A DNA stretch of 64,000 nt from Arenibacter sp. 6A1 (GCF_012272855.1 NZ_JAAXCQ010000010.1:1-64000); one strand, 5' to 3'. Shown: positions 8,282 to 18,199, numbered from the stretch's first letter. Program-made: numbers and translations. Notes: a model not told the origin generated them from the letters alone.

Positions 8282-9166
8282 TTAAGAAATACTAGTTTTA
8301 ATATCTAGAAACAGTTTACGGTATTCTAGTGGACTCATATTAGTAATAGCCTTAAATTGACGGTTAAAATTGGAGAGGGTATTAAATCCACATTCATAAC
8401 AGATTTGAGATACATTGAAGTTGTCTTCTAGAAGAAGTTTACGGGCATGGCCAATTCGAATATCATTTACAAATCGTGTAAATGTTTTATTTGCCCTTGG
8501 CTTAAAGTAGCGACAAAAGGAGGTAGTGGTCATATTTAATAATTCAGAAATTTCTTCCAAGGAGATTTGAGATTTAAAATGAGTCATCACATAATCGTAC
8601 ACCAAATGCATTTTTTCGGCATCGTCTCCTTTAAACAAGTTGGTGTATCCTGGACTCGAAAGCAAATGGAACTCTTCGCTATTGGCTAGAAGATTAATGA
8701 TTTTAAAGAGTTTGATGATGCGTTTAAAACCCGTTTCATTGGCTATTTTAAGAAGTGATTTATTGACCTTTTTTTTAGTCTCCCCATAAAACTCCATACC
8801 TCTATAAGAGTTTTCTACCAATTTGTTAATTTTATAGAACTCTTCCTTACTTAAAAGGGATTCATTCAATAGTTCGTGGTCAAAATAAATCACCAAGCCC
8901 CTAGTGTTTAATTCACTGTCTTTATCAAAAAAAGCCTCATCACTCCGCCATAGATGAGGAAGGTTGGGGCCCGTCAGCACTAAGTCTCCTTCGGTGAAAT
9001 TCTGAACATGGTCACCTATAAATCGAGTACCATATCCATTTACAATAAAGGAAATTTGAAACTCTGGATGAAAGTGCCATTTAGGGTTAAAGTATGGTCC
9101 GGTGATGTCCTTGTAGATAAAAGTCTCCTTAGGGGTGAGGGTTTTTTCTATGTTGGCCGTGCGCAT
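8282..9166 (-). CDS. AraC family transcriptional regulator
   Basis: A 294-aa regulator with an N-terminal cupin sensor (WHFHPEFQISFIVNG, then EGDLVLTGPNLPHLW) and a C-terminal AraC domain with two helix-turn-helix motifs at about residues 190-288. The first is in SLEEISELLNMTTTSFCRYF; the second runs from NVSQICYECGFNTLSNFNRQ to MSPLEYRK. Such cupin-AraC proteins usually respond to a sugar. It sits between the MFS operon and the divergent oxidoreductase operon. A matching operator and -7 box lies on each side, so it is the obvious activator of both; its own promoter is not clear. Confidence 0.9.
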   Translation of the reverse strand: MRTANIEKTLTPKETFIYKDITGPYFNPKWHFHPEFQISFIVNGYGTRFIGDHVQNFTEGDLVLTGPNLPHLWRSDEAFFDKDSELNTRGLVIYFDHELLNESLLSKEEFYKINKLVENSYRGMEFYGETKKKVNKSLLKIANETGFKRIIKLFKIINLLANSEEFHLLSSPGYTNLFKGDDAEKMHLVYDYVMTHFKSQISLEEISELLNMTTTSFCRYFKPRANKTFTRFVNDIRIGHARKLLLEDNFNVSQICYECGFNTLSNFNRQFKAITNMSPLEYRKLFLDIKTSIS

Positions 9167-9205
9167 AATTTTTCTGTTTTTTTTCTAGTCCGAGCTAATT
9201 TAGGA

Positions 9206-9268
9206 TAAAAAAGTGTCACTTTTTAGTAAAAAAAAGGAAATATCAAGTTTAAATCTGTTCTAGATTTG
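9206..9268 (+). promoter_or_regulatory. AraC-type operator and -7 box for the oxidoreductase operon
   Basis: The block 9206-9246 contains the 17-bp palindrome AAAAAGTGTCACTTTTT and matches 8151-8111 of the minus strand in 34 of 41 positions. It is followed after 14 bases by TAGATTTG at 9261-9268. Spacing and -7 octamer are the same as in the MFS promoter. There is no -33 TTG. Transcription would start near 9273, leaving a leader of about 235 bases before the first gene. The rest of 9167-9507 holds no gene. Confidence 0.75.
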
Positions 9269-9507
9269 TAAGGTGTCATTACATCTGTATAAATATAAGG
9301 CTGTGATTTTTATGAATAATATAATTATTTGTAGGCTTATTTAAAGGATTGATACTGTAGATTTTTTATTGAGGCTAATGAGAAATTGATGGGCTGAGCA
9401 CATAAAAACAGCTTTTGAAGGCACCATCATTTTAATGTTGAAAGAGTAGCCATGAAAAAGTCTATACTCCCTGACCATAAAAGATATAATGAATAAAATG
9501 TATAGTT

Positions 9508-10557
9508 ATGCAAGAAAATAATTTCCCTAAACTCCATAACGCTTCATGGCCAGGCGTGGTGGGGAAAGGACCAGATTCGGAGCCTACAATTTCTATAGAT
9601 ACCATGATAGATCTTACTGCCAAGGCATCGGTAGACGGGGTGAAGTTTGATGGATTTGATCTTTTTTTATTCGAACCACATTTAGATATCAATGCCTCCG
9701 ATGATGGCATAAAAATAATAGCAGACAAAGCTAGGGCCAAAAATCTGGAAATAGGGAGTCTTGTCGCTCCTGTATGGGCACCAGTTGGTGGCGGTTCTGC
9801 GATGGGATCAAAGGCTGAACGCGATAAGTTTTTGGAACAAATTAAAAAAGCGAGTAAAATAGCTTTTAAACTGCGCGAATTAGGGGTGAGGCCCCATGGT
9901 GTAATAAGAATCGATTCTTCCGCGGACCCGGCCAGTTGGGCTAAAGATCCGGTAGGGAATACCAAGCTAATAGCCCAGACCTTCAGGGAAGCCTGTGATA
10001 TAGCCGCCGATTACGGGGAGTCCTTGGCAGCCGAAGGAGAGATTTGTTGGGGAGGCATGCACGGGTGGAAAGCTATGGTAGATACCCTTGAGGCAGTAAA
10101 CAGACCTAATATCGGATTTCAAGCAGATATGGCACATACCTTATTATATCTGTTGGGGTACAACAAACCAGACGAAAGAATTTTGCCTCAAGACTTTCAG
10201 TGGGAAGATAGAGCCACTTTAACCGAAGGCCTTAAAACTCTAACAGCAGCATTACGACCTTGGACGATCGATTTCCACGTCGCTCAAAACGACGGTACAG
10301 TGTTTGGCGCTGGTTCACACGATAAAACAGGGAGACATTGCTTGGCTTCGGACCCCAATGGGAAACTCAATATTACCGAGGATGCCGGATTTTGGCTAAG
10401 GGACGATCAGGGAGAATTGACCAAAAAATTTAAACATATATGTTGGGACGGTTGTATGTTTCCTAATGAGGTAATGATGCAACCAAAAACATGGAACGAT
10501 ATTCTCAAAGCTATGATAAACGTCCGCCAAAAACATGGTTGGTACGAGGCAGAATAA
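9508..10557 (+). CDS. Xylose-isomerase-like TIM barrel protein
   Basis: A 349-aa cytoplasmic protein of the sugar-phosphate isomerase/epimerase superfamily. Likely metal ligands are Glu in LAAEGEICW, Asp in GFQADMAHT, His in [10 protein letters not shown] and Asp in HICWDGCMF, spaced as in xylose-isomerase-like barrels. It is longer than the 280-aa epimerase upstream and only distantly related to it. It is the first gene of a six-gene operon, 64 bases before the Gfo/Idh gene. It probably isomerises or epimerises an oxidised sugar made by its neighbours; no precise substrate can be named. Confidence 0.78.
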   Translation: MQENNFPKLHNASWPGVVGKGPDSEPTISIDTMIDLTAKASVDGVKFDGFDLFLFEPHLDINASDDGIKIIADKARAKNLEIGSLVAPVWAPVGGGSAMGSKAERDKFLEQIKKASKIAFKLRELGVRPHGVIRIDSSADPASWAKDPVGNTKLIAQTFREACDIAADYGESLAAEGEICWGGMHGWKAMVDTLEAVNRPNIGFQADMAHTLLYLLGYNKPDERILPQDFQWEDRATLTEGLKTLTAALRPWTIDFHVAQNDGTVFGAGSHDKTGRHCLASDPNGKLNITEDAGFWLRDDQGELTKKFKHICWDGCMFPNEVMMQPKTWNDILKAMINVRQKHGWYEAE

Positions 10558-10621
10558 CTCTAATAGCTTTAAAGATTAGTAGAAAAAATAGAGACGATAA
10601 TTTAAAAAGAACATTTAAAAT

Positions 10622-11806
10622 ATGTCAACAAAAAAAATTGTACGAATAGGATTGATCGGATACGGATTTATGGGAAGAACCCATACCAATGCCTATAAAA
10701 GGGTAGGTGATTTTTTTCCTGAATTAGAGTACCGGCCTGTTTTAAAGGCAGTATGTGCCCGTAATCTAGAAAGGGTACAGGCGTTTGCCGAGCAATGGGG
10801 CTACGAATCAGTGGAAACAGATTGGAGAGCATTGATAGCTCGTGACGATATTGATGCTGTAGATATATGTACCCCCAATAATATGCATGCAGAAATTGCC
10901 ATTGCGGCAGCAGCGGCAGGAAAAATGGTGCTTTGTGAAAAGCCATTGGCCAGAACCGTAGCCGAGGCCCAGCCCATGGTAGATGCCGTGGAGAAAGCAG
11001 GTGTTAGGAATACGGTTTGGTACAATTACCGCAGGGTGCCGGCAGTTACCCTAGCCAAAAAATTGATTGATGCCGGAAAATTGGGAAAAATATTCCATTA
11101 CCGTGCCAATTTCTTGCAAGACTGGACCATTAGTCCAGAACTACCACAAGGTGGAGAAGGCTTATGGCGTTTAGACAATGAGGCGGCAGGATCCGGGGTT
11201 ACCGGAGATCTTCTCGCCCATTGTATCGATACGGCCATGTGGCTAAATGGCGGCATAAAGGATGTGTCGGCAGTAACAGAAACCTTTATTAAAGAACGAT
11301 TGCACTCCGGAACAGGAGAGGTAACGCAAGTAGGGATAGACGACGCTTGTATTTTTCACTGCCATTTTGAGAATGGTTCCTTAGGAGTTTTCGAATCTAC
11401 ACGCTATGCCCGTGGCCATAAGGCCCTTAATACCTTTGAAATTAATGGGGAACACGCTTCCATTCGTTGGGATCTGCACGACCTGAATCGCTTGGAATAT
11501 TTTGACCATAGGGACGATCCTCTGATTAGGGGCTGGCGAACTATTCATGTCACCGATGGCGATCAGCCCTATATGGATAAATGGTGGGTACCTGGTTTGT
11601 CAATCGGTTATGAGCACACCTTTGTACATCAAGTAGCCGACTTTTTACAAAGTATAGAAGAACAAAAGATCTGTTCCCCTACCTTTAGAGAGGCACAGGA
11701 AACCCAAAAGGTCTGTGAGGCCGTATTGGAGTCCGCCGTCACAAGAAGCTGGAAAGATACAGGAGTACGCTGGGAGGCCAGTCGATTAATAAATGCTGAA
11801 CATTAA
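10622..11806 (+). CDS. Gfo/Idh/MocA family oxidoreductase
   Basis: A 394-aa NAD(P)-dependent sugar or cyclitol dehydrogenase. The N-terminal Rossmann fold has [15 protein letters not shown], followed by the family motif CEKPLA at about residue 105. The C-terminal alpha/beta domain contains [16 protein letters not shown], where His is the likely catalytic residue. The family oxidises hydroxyl groups of sugars, often at C3, using bound or free NAD. The stop codon is followed directly by the ATG of the zinc dehydrogenase, so translation is probably coupled. It has no export signal. Confidence 0.87.
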   Translation: MSTKKIVRIGLIGYGFMGRTHTNAYKRVGDFFPELEYRPVLKAVCARNLERVQAFAEQWGYESVETDWRALIARDDIDAVDICTPNNMHAEIAIAAAAAGKMVLCEKPLARTVAEAQPMVDAVEKAGVRNTVWYNYRRVPAVTLAKKLIDAGKLGKIFHYRANFLQDWTISPELPQGGEGLWRLDNEAAGSGVTGDLLAHCIDTAMWLNGGIKDVSAVTETFIKERLHSGTGEVTQVGIDDACIFHCHFENGSLGVFESTRYARGHKALNTFEINGEHASIRWDLHDLNRLEYFDHRDDPLIRGWRTIHVTDGDQPYMDKWWVPGLSIGYEHTFVHQVADFLQSIEEQKICSPTFREAQETQKVCEAVLESAVTRSWKDTGVRWEASRLINAEH

Positions 11807-12919
11807 ATGAGTACAGAGTTAAAAGGGTTTTGCCTTCATGGCAAACAGAAGATAAGCCCTAGTTCGGGAATTCCCATCATGAGCAATACGGAAGTCGTAG
11901 CCCTAGAAATACCTTCCTTGAAGGAAGGGGAAATATTGGCAAAGACATTGTATACCGGTATTTGCGGATCTGATAATAGCGCTTCCTTGGGGAAGGCCAA
12001 TTTTGATTGGGTAGAACGGCCTAGAGTGATTGGGCACGAATTTAGTGCTGAAATCTTGGCTTTGGGACCTGGCGACCATGGCAATCTTAAAGTGGGCGAT
12101 GTCTTTACCCCCTTGGCCATGCTGGGGTGTAGAGAGGAAGCATGTCCTGCCTGTAGCGTGTCCAAGTGGAATTTATGTCCGTCCAAACAAATTATCGGTT
12201 TTCATAGAAACGGAGGTTTTGGCCAACAGGTGGTGTTAGAGTCAGACAGGGTGGTTCCCTTAATGAAAGGCTTAACACCGGCACAAGGGGCTTTAGTAGA
12301 ACCCTTGTCCGTGGTGGTTAATGCCTTGCATAACAAGTGTCATATCAAACCGGGACAAGATGTAGTTGTCACAGGATGTGGGATTATAGGGTTAATGGCG
12401 GCAGAGTTAGCCAAGGCGGCAGGGGCTAGGGTAGCAATTACCGGTTTGGCTAGCGATAAGGAAATTCGCCTAAAAGCAGCAAAAGAACGCGGCTTTATCA
12501 CTATAGAAGTATCCCCAGAGAATAGCTTATCAACGCAATTGTCAGCAGGAATTACCGATGCTAATGGTATTCCCTTTGGAGTGCTTGGAAAGGTAGACCT
12601 ACTGATAGAATGTTCCGGAGTGCCACAGGTATTATCCGAAGCTATATCGGTGGTAAGGCCAGAAGGAGATATTTGTGTTATAGCGACTTATGGACAGGAC
12701 GTTGCCATCAATGCTACGCATCTTACCCGTACTTCTTTAAATATGAGAGGCTCTATGGGATCGTGTAGAGAAGATTATATGGTGGCGCAGAAACTCATGG
12801 TAACCGGTGTATTCCCCTCAGAACACTATACCAATATATATGACTTTAAAGACATTCGCCAAGCTTTTGAAGACTCTATACTAGCCAACAACGTCAAGGC
12901 AGTCATAAAAATGAATTGA
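11807..12919 (+). CDS. Zinc-dependent alcohol (polyol/sugar) dehydrogenase
   Basis: A 370-aa medium-chain dehydrogenase. The catalytic zinc site is formed by Cys53 (TGICGSD), His77-Glu78 (IGHEF) and Glu in ALVEPLSV. A structural zinc loop with Cys108, 113, 116 and 124 follows. The NAD site is VVVTGCGIIGLMAAE. It resembles sorbitol and L-threonine 3-dehydrogenases. It begins at the base after the preceding stop codon. In this operon it offers a second oxidation step, or a reduction of a keto-sugar; the direction is not known. Confidence 0.86.
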   Translation: MSTELKGFCLHGKQKISPSSGIPIMSNTEVVALEIPSLKEGEILAKTLYTGICGSDNSASLGKANFDWVERPRVIGHEFSAEILALGPGDHGNLKVGDVFTPLAMLGCREEACPACSVSKWNLCPSKQIIGFHRNGGFGQQVVLESDRVVPLMKGLTPAQGALVEPLSVVVNALHNKCHIKPGQDVVVTGCGIIGLMAAELAKAAGARVAITGLASDKEIRLKAAKERGFITIEVSPENSLSTQLSAGITDANGIPFGVLGKVDLLIECSGVPQVLSEAISVVRPEGDICVIATYGQDVAINATHLTRTSLNMRGSMGSCREDYMVAQKLMVTGVFPSEHYTNIYDFKDIRQAFEDSILANNVKAVIKMN

Positions 12920-12950
12920 ACCATGGGGCTCCCATTTTAAAAAATAATAC

Positions 12951-13970
12951 ATGCATACAATATTTATAACTGGCGGTACAGGTTGTATAGGGTCAGTTAC
13001 CATTTATAAATTATTACAATCCAAAGAAGTAGGGAAAATTGTGGTTGCTTCGAGGTCCAATAACACAGCTCCCCTCAAATTATGGTTGGGAGAAGATTTA
13101 GATCCTAGAGTAGAATTCATATCCTTGGATGTGGCAGACTATAGGGCTATTGAAGAGGTTGTTCTAACGGTAAACCCAACCCATATCATTCACTTAGGAG
13201 CGTATCAAAGTCCGGATTGTTCTAAATACCATATCCAGGGAATGGAAATTAATACGGGAGGTACTATGGCATTATTTGATGCTGCAGAAAAATTGCCCAA
13301 TTTACAACGGTTTGTATTTGCTAGTTCCGCCGCCGTTTATGGAATGAGAGCTATGTATCCTGAACCGGGAATTGCCGAGGACGCTCCATTGGCACCACCC
13401 AACCATTACGGAATTTGGAAATTGGCAGGAGAGCATTTGGCCCGATTGTTTTATGATAATACCAAAGTGCCTACCGTTTGCCTAAGAATAAATACCACCT
13501 ATGGCAAAGGCAGGGACCAAGGTAAAACCTCGGCACCTACCAATGCCCTTAAAGCAATCGCAACCGGAGCAATTATTGGGGCTTCTATACCTTTTGAAAT
13601 GCCGTATCAGGGCCGCGAAAATTATCACTTTGTAGAAGATGTAGGAGCGCATTTTGCAGCTTGTACCTTGCAACCGTACAAGGGCTTTGGAGCATTTAAT
13701 ATTAAGGGAGAAACAATAGCGATCACCGAATTTTTAGCCATCGTAAAACAACAGGCCAACGAAATGGGGATAGGCGAATTTGCAGAACTCTCCATAGTAG
13801 CAGGGGCAGATCCAAATTTATTTGTTTCAGATTTAAGTCATGATAAAATTGCAGCTACCTTTAAAGATTTGCCGTTGACCAGTATTGCTGAGGGAGTAAG
13901 GAGGTCTCTAGAGGAATTCCTAGAAATGGCAAAAACCGGAAGTTTAAATTATTCATTAAAAAGTATATGA
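12951..13970 (+). CDS. NAD-dependent epimerase/dehydratase (extended SDR)
   Basis: A 339-aa extended short-chain dehydrogenase/reductase. It has the nucleotide motif GGTGCIG at residues 8-14 and the catalytic set Ser126, Tyr153 and Lys157 (YGIWK). Family members act on nucleotide sugars or free sugars and sugar acids. With no nucleotide-sugar genes nearby, a free keto- or aldonic sugar is more likely. Its last four bases ATGA hold the start of the next gene, so the two are translationally coupled. The start is 31 bases after the zinc dehydrogenase. Confidence 0.85.
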   Translation: MHTIFITGGTGCIGSVTIYKLLQSKEVGKIVVASRSNNTAPLKLWLGEDLDPRVEFISLDVADYRAIEEVVLTVNPTHIIHLGAYQSPDCSKYHIQGMEINTGGTMALFDAAEKLPNLQRFVFASSAAVYGMRAMYPEPGIAEDAPLAPPNHYGIWKLAGEHLARLFYDNTKVPTVCLRINTTYGKGRDQGKTSAPTNALKAIATGAIIGASIPFEMPYQGRENYHFVEDVGAHFAACTLQPYKGFGAFNIKGETIAITEFLAIVKQQANEMGIGEFAELSIVAGADPNLFVSDLSHDKIAATFKDLPLTSIAEGVRRSLEEFLEMAKTGSLNYSLKSI

Positions 13971-14941
13971 AAACGATAGGGATTGGATTTCTTGGTGCCG
14001 GGGATATTGCAGATCTACATGCCGAAGCCATAAACGGTTTGGAAGGGGCAACCCTAGTGGGACTATGGAATCGGACGGCAGAGAAAGGAAAGGTCAAAGC
14101 CCTGAAATATGGCTGTAAGACCTATAATACCGAGGACGATTTGTTAAACGACCCTGCTATAGATGCTGTGTTTATCCTGACCAATATGGAAACCCATTGC
14201 GAATACACCCTTCGGGCAGCAAAGGCAGGGAAACATATTTTGGTCGAAAAACCGGCGGCATCGAGTATTGCAGAATTGGAAAAAATGAATAAGGCCGTGA
14301 TGGAGGCTGAGGTGCACTGCATGCCCGTACATAATTATATTTATGAAAGCGGTATAGAACGGGCCAAATCTATGATAGATAGTGGGAAATTAGGCGATAT
14401 CACCCAGTTTTATATGATGTATAACATCCATCATGCCGATGATGTCAGGGCGCGCTACCCAGGAGTAATACGTCAAATACTGACACACCATAGTTATACC
14501 ATGCTATTTTTAGCCGGGCTCCCTAGGACTATTTCTTGTATGAAACATACGGTAGATGCGACTATAGCTCCTCAAGAAAATGTAGCCATGGTCAATATAA
14601 AAATGGAAAATGGCGCCTTGAGTCACCTTAGTGCAAGCTTTGCCAATGATGATCATGCTGGGGATCCGTGGAGCTGTATTATAAAAGTAATAGGCACCAA
14701 AGGAAGTACCCGGTATAGTTACCGAGACTGGGTAATTAATGAAAGGAACGGGGCACACTCCCAAACATATTATGCCTATCCCGAATCTATTAAAAATACC
14801 ACCACCCATTTTATAAATAAAGTGATCCGAGAGGGGGGACAACCCTTATCAAGTCTAGAAGATGCCATCAATTGTCAAAAAATCATTGAGGCCTGCGAAC
14901 GGTCTGTTGCAGAAGAAGTCCATGTTAAATTTCAAAAATAA
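13967..14941 (+). CDS. Gfo/Idh/MocA family oxidoreductase, second copy
   Basis: A 324-aa protein with the Rossmann motif IGIGFLGAGDIADLH and EKPAA at the usual place. The C-terminal domain has an HH pair (ILTHHSYTMLF) where the family has its catalytic His. It is not a close paralogue of the first Gfo/Idh protein; it is shorter and diverged, so the two probably act on different intermediates. It overlaps the SDR gene by 4 bases, and the next gene begins 19 bases after its stop. Confidence 0.86.
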   Translation: MKTIGIGFLGAGDIADLHAEAINGLEGATLVGLWNRTAEKGKVKALKYGCKTYNTEDDLLNDPAIDAVFILTNMETHCEYTLRAAKAGKHILVEKPAASSIAELEKMNKAVMEAEVHCMPVHNYIYESGIERAKSMIDSGKLGDITQFYMMYNIHHADDVRARYPGVIRQILTHHSYTMLFLAGLPRTISCMKHTVDATIAPQENVAMVNIKMENGALSHLSASFANDDHAGDPWSCIIKVIGTKGSTRYSYRDWVINERNGAHSQTYYAYPESIKNTTTHFINKVIREGGQPLSSLEDAINCQKIIEACERSVAEEVHVKFQK

Positions 14942-14960
14942 CCTCGAGCCAAATAAAATT

Positions 14961-17900
14961 ATGAGAATAAAACTTAATCTTTCCTTGATAAAATACAGCC
15001 TTCTTTTTGGGGTATTCCTAGCTATAAGCAGCTGTAATAAACAAGGACCTACTTTGCATATAAGCGAGAATTCCCATATTGTGATTTTAGGGAATAATTT
15101 AGGATCTAGAATGACCCATTTTGGTCATTTTGAGACCGAAATGCAATTGCGCTATCCCGACAGCCTTCTTTTTATCAGGAATATGGCCGACGGTGGAAAC
15201 ACACCGGGATTTAGGCCGCACCCCTCCCGAGATTCCCCTTGGGCCTTTCCGGGGGCAGAGGTGTTTCAGACAGAACTTGCGCAGAAATCGGGAAATACCG
15301 GTCATTTTGACTCTCCGGACCAATGGTTGACCAAGCTGAAGGCCGATATCATCATAGCTTTTTTTGGCTATAATGAATCTTTTGAAGGAGCGGCCGGGCT
15401 AGAAAACTATAAGGCAGAACTTCAGGCCTTTATACAACATACCCTCAACCAGCAATACAATGGTACCGCTGCCCCACAATTGGCACTAGTATCACCCATA
15501 GCTTTTGAAGATCTTTCTGCAAAAATGGATTTGCCCAATGGCGTAAATGAAAATAAAAACTTAGCGCTTTATACAGCCGCAATGAAGGAAGTTGCAGCTG
15601 CGAATAATGTGTTGTTTGTTGATGCCTTTGAGCCCACACAAAAATGGTATGACAACGAAAAGCAAGATTTGACGGCCGATGGATTTCAACTGAATGATTT
15701 TGGTTATAAGAAATTTTCGAAACTATTGGCAGATCAGATATTTGGAAATAGAAAAGTTAAGGCTGAAGAAAATCGAGCTTTGGTTCTTGATGCGGTAAAG
15801 GAAAAAAATTGGTTTTGGCTCAACGATTATAAAATTCCTAATGGGGTACATGCCTATGGAAGGCGTTATGATCCCTTTGGTCCAGATAATTATCCGGCCG
15901 AGATTGAGAAAATACGACAAATGACGGCGATCAGGGATACTGCCATTTGGGAGGCTGTTAAGGGTGTGTCGAAAGATTTGGCCGCTGCAGATGCCAAGAC
16001 TCGAGAACTTCCGGTGATAGAAACCAATTATAGGTACAAAGGGACTAATGGAGGTCCAGCATACCTATACGGGAAAGAAGCCGAAGAAACCATAGAAGTG
16101 GCCGAAGGATATAAAATAGAGCTTTTTGCCTCTGAGGAGGAATTTACCGATCTGGCCAATCCGGTGCAGCTATCCTTTGATAACAAAGGTCGTTTATGGG
16201 TAGGGGTTATGCCTAGTTATCCACATTATAAAGCTGGGGATAGCAAGCCAAATGATAAGCTATTGATTTTGGAAGATACCGATAATGATGGAAAGGCCGA
16301 TAAACAAACTGTTTTTGCTGATGGCCTACACCTTACTATTGGGTTTGAATTTGCCCCAGAAGGAGTGTATGTTTCCCAAGGGACAAATTTAGTGTTGTTA
16401 AAAGATACCGACGGAGACGATAAGGCCGATGTCACCGAGGTTGTTTTAAGTGGCTTCGACGATCATGATACGCATCACGCCATCAGTGCATTTACTACAG
16501 ATCCTTCAGGAGCGATCTATATGGGCGAAGGTGTATTTTTACATACCAATGTAGAGACTGCTTATGGACCGGTAAGGGGAACCAATGGCGGATTTTACCG
16601 ATATAGCCCACAGCGGCACCATTTGGAACGAACCGCTCAGTTATCTATTCCTAATCCCTGGGGAATCGCCTTTGATGATTGGGGTCAGAATTTCTTTGCA
16701 CATACCTCTGGGCCAGATATGACTTGGATGATGCCAGGAACTATTAAACCACGTTATGGAAAGGCGTCTCCACTGCCGAAAAACCTGATTCAGGCAGAAC
16801 ACAGGGTGCGACCAACCTCGGGACTAGAATTTATATCTAGTAGACATTTCCCAGAAGAAGTTCAAGGAGATATCATTATCAATAATACGATTGGTTTCTT
16901 AGGGACAAAACAACATACTATGGTCGATGATCCTGAGTCTGCAGGCTATATCAGTACCCATAGGTTAGATTTAATGAGATCTACGGATACTAACTTTCGA
17001 CCTGTTGATATGGAGTTTGCTCCAGATGGGTCCTTATACTTTTTAGACTGGCACAATGTATTAATCGGTCATATGCAGCACAATGCTCGTGATCCGTTAC
17101 GCGATCATGTACACGGTAGAGTGTATCGAATTACGTACCCGTCCAGACCATTAGTAGAACCAGCTAAAATTGTTGACGCCAGTATTGGAGAATTGTTAGA
17201 TAATTTAAAGCTGCCAGAATACCGAACAAGGTATCGTACCAAAAGAGAGTTACGTGCTAGAAATCAGGACGAGGTATTAGCTGAATTAAAAGATTGGGTT
17301 AAAAACCTGGATAAAAACGACCCTAGATACGAGCATCAATTATTAGAGGGCCTTTGGGTAAGTTGGGGGCTTAACAAAGTAGACGGCGATATATTGAACC
17401 AAGTATTAAAAGCAGATGATTTTAGGGCACGTGCAGCCGCTGTTAAGGTGTTGCGATATGCCGGACATCAGATTGCCGATCAACCTCAATTATTAATGCA
17501 AGCAGCAACCGACGAGCATCCGCGGGTTCGATTAGAGGCCTTGGTTGCCAGTTCGTGGTTACCAAAAGAAATAGGGCTGCCCATTGTTGAGGCAGCCGGA
17601 AAAATGCCTTTGGACGATTGGATGCAAAAACCTTACGAAGCGGCGATTGCCCATTTAAACGGACATAATTTAGGGGAAGATCCAGATGCAGTTAAGGTAC
17701 AAACCGATTTGAAAGGAAAAGATAAGGATCTGTATGTAAAGGGAGCCGCTATTTATGCAAGAGAAGGGTTTTGTATTACCTGTCACCAACCCAATGGAAA
17801 AGGACTAGAATCCTCGGGCTTTCCTCCATTAGATGGTTCCGAGTGGGTAACGGGTAGTCAAGAACGTCTCATTAAATTAACCTTAAAAGGGATGATGGGA

Positions 17901-18131
17901 CCTATAGAAGTAAAAGGAAAAAAATATCCTGGACAGGTACCCATGACACCATTTGGAGGCATGTTGAACGATGAGGAAATGGCATCGGTATTAACCTATG
18001 TCAGAAATACCTTTGGCAACAAAGCTTCGGCAATTGCTCCGGAAAAAGTGAAGGAAATAAGAGCGCAGATTAAAGATAAAGAAGGGTTCTATAGCGCAGA
18101 GGAATTATTAAAAGAACACCCGAATAACTAA
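14961..18131 (+). CDS. Pseudo-SGNH / PVC-type dehydrogenase / HEAT / cytochrome c lipoprotein
   Basis: A 1056-aa protein. I start it at 14961, where a lipoprotein signal begins (FGVFLAISSC, Cys25); the open frame continues upstream but overlaps the previous gene. The domains are: SGNH-hydrolase-like (about 35-290); a six-bladed propeller of the membrane-bound sugar dehydrogenase type with Asp-rich calcium loops such as DTDNDGKADKQ (about 370-770); a helical HEAT-like stretch (about 790-900); and a cytochrome c with CITCH at about 938-942 and a likely axial Met in PGQVPMTPFGG. In the SGNH part the Ser of block I is Asn (LGNNLG) and the His of the last block is Gln (DGFQLND), so it is probably not catalytic. 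The protein likely oxidises a sugar in the periplasm and passes electrons to the respiratory chain. Confidence 0.85.
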   Translation: MRIKLNLSLIKYSLLFGVFLAISSCNKQGPTLHISENSHIVILGNNLGSRMTHFGHFETEMQLRYPDSLLFIRNMADGGNTPGFRPHPSRDSPWAFPGAEVFQTELAQKSGNTGHFDSPDQWLTKLKADIIIAFFGYNESFEGAAGLENYKAELQAFIQHTLNQQYNGTAAPQLALVSPIAFEDLSAKMDLPNGVNENKNLALYTAAMKEVAAANNVLFVDAFEPTQKWYDNEKQDLTADGFQLNDFGYKKFSKLLADQIFGNRKVKAEENRALVLDAVKEKNWFWLNDYKIPNGVHAYGRRYDPFGPDNYPAEIEKIRQMTAIRDTAIWEAVKGVSKDLAAADAKTRELPVIETNYRYKGTNGGPAYLYGKEAEETIEVAEGYKIELFASEEEFTDLANPVQLSFDNKGRLWVGVMPSYPHYKAGDSKPNDKLLILEDTDNDGKADKQTVFADGLHLTIGFEFAPEGVYVSQGTNLVLLKDTDGDDKADVTEVVLSGFDDHDTHHAISAFTTDPSGAIYMGEGVFLHTNVETAYGPVRGTNGGFYRYSPQRHHLERTAQLSIPNPWGIAFDDWGQNFFAHTSGPDMTWMMPGTIKPRYGKASPLPKNLIQAEHRVRPTSGLEFISSRHFPEEVQGDIIINNTIGFLGTKQHTMVDDPESAGYISTHRLDLMRSTDTNFRPVDMEFAPDGSLYFLDWHNVLIGHMQHNARDPLRDHVHGRVYRITYPSRPLVEPAKIVDASIGELLDNLKLPEYRTRYRTKRELRARNQDEVLAELKDWVKNLDKNDPRYEHQLLEGLWVSWGLNKVDGDILNQVLKADDFRARAAAVKVLRYAGHQIADQPQLLMQAATDEHPRVRLEALVASSWLPKEIGLPIVEAAGKMPLDDWMQKPYEAAIAHLNGHNLGEDPDAVKVQTDLKGKDKDLYVKGAAIYAREGFCITCHQPNGKGLESSGFPPLDGSEWVTGSQERLIKLTLKGMMGPIEVKGKKYPGQVPMTPFGGMLNDEEMASVLTYVRNTFGNKASAIAPEKVKEIRAQIKDKEGFYSAEELLKEHPNN

Positions 18132-18159
18132 AGTATAGCTATATACACATAATAGAAGA

Positions 18160-18199
18160 ATGCCGGGAATAGATTAAAACCTATTGCCGGCATTTTTTT
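18160..18199 (+). terminator. Terminator of the sugar-oxidation operon
   Basis: Stem ATGCCGG/CCGGCAT, extended by AATAG/CTATT, then a T7 run. It overlaps the last codons of the converging PepSY gene, whose stop codon (18174-18176) lies in the loop. Confidence 0.8.

Noticed and set aside
9269-9290. Third GTGTCAT just after the TAGATTTG box
   Set aside because: Only seven bases are shared and the position is downstream of the predicted start; probably chance in an AT-rich region.
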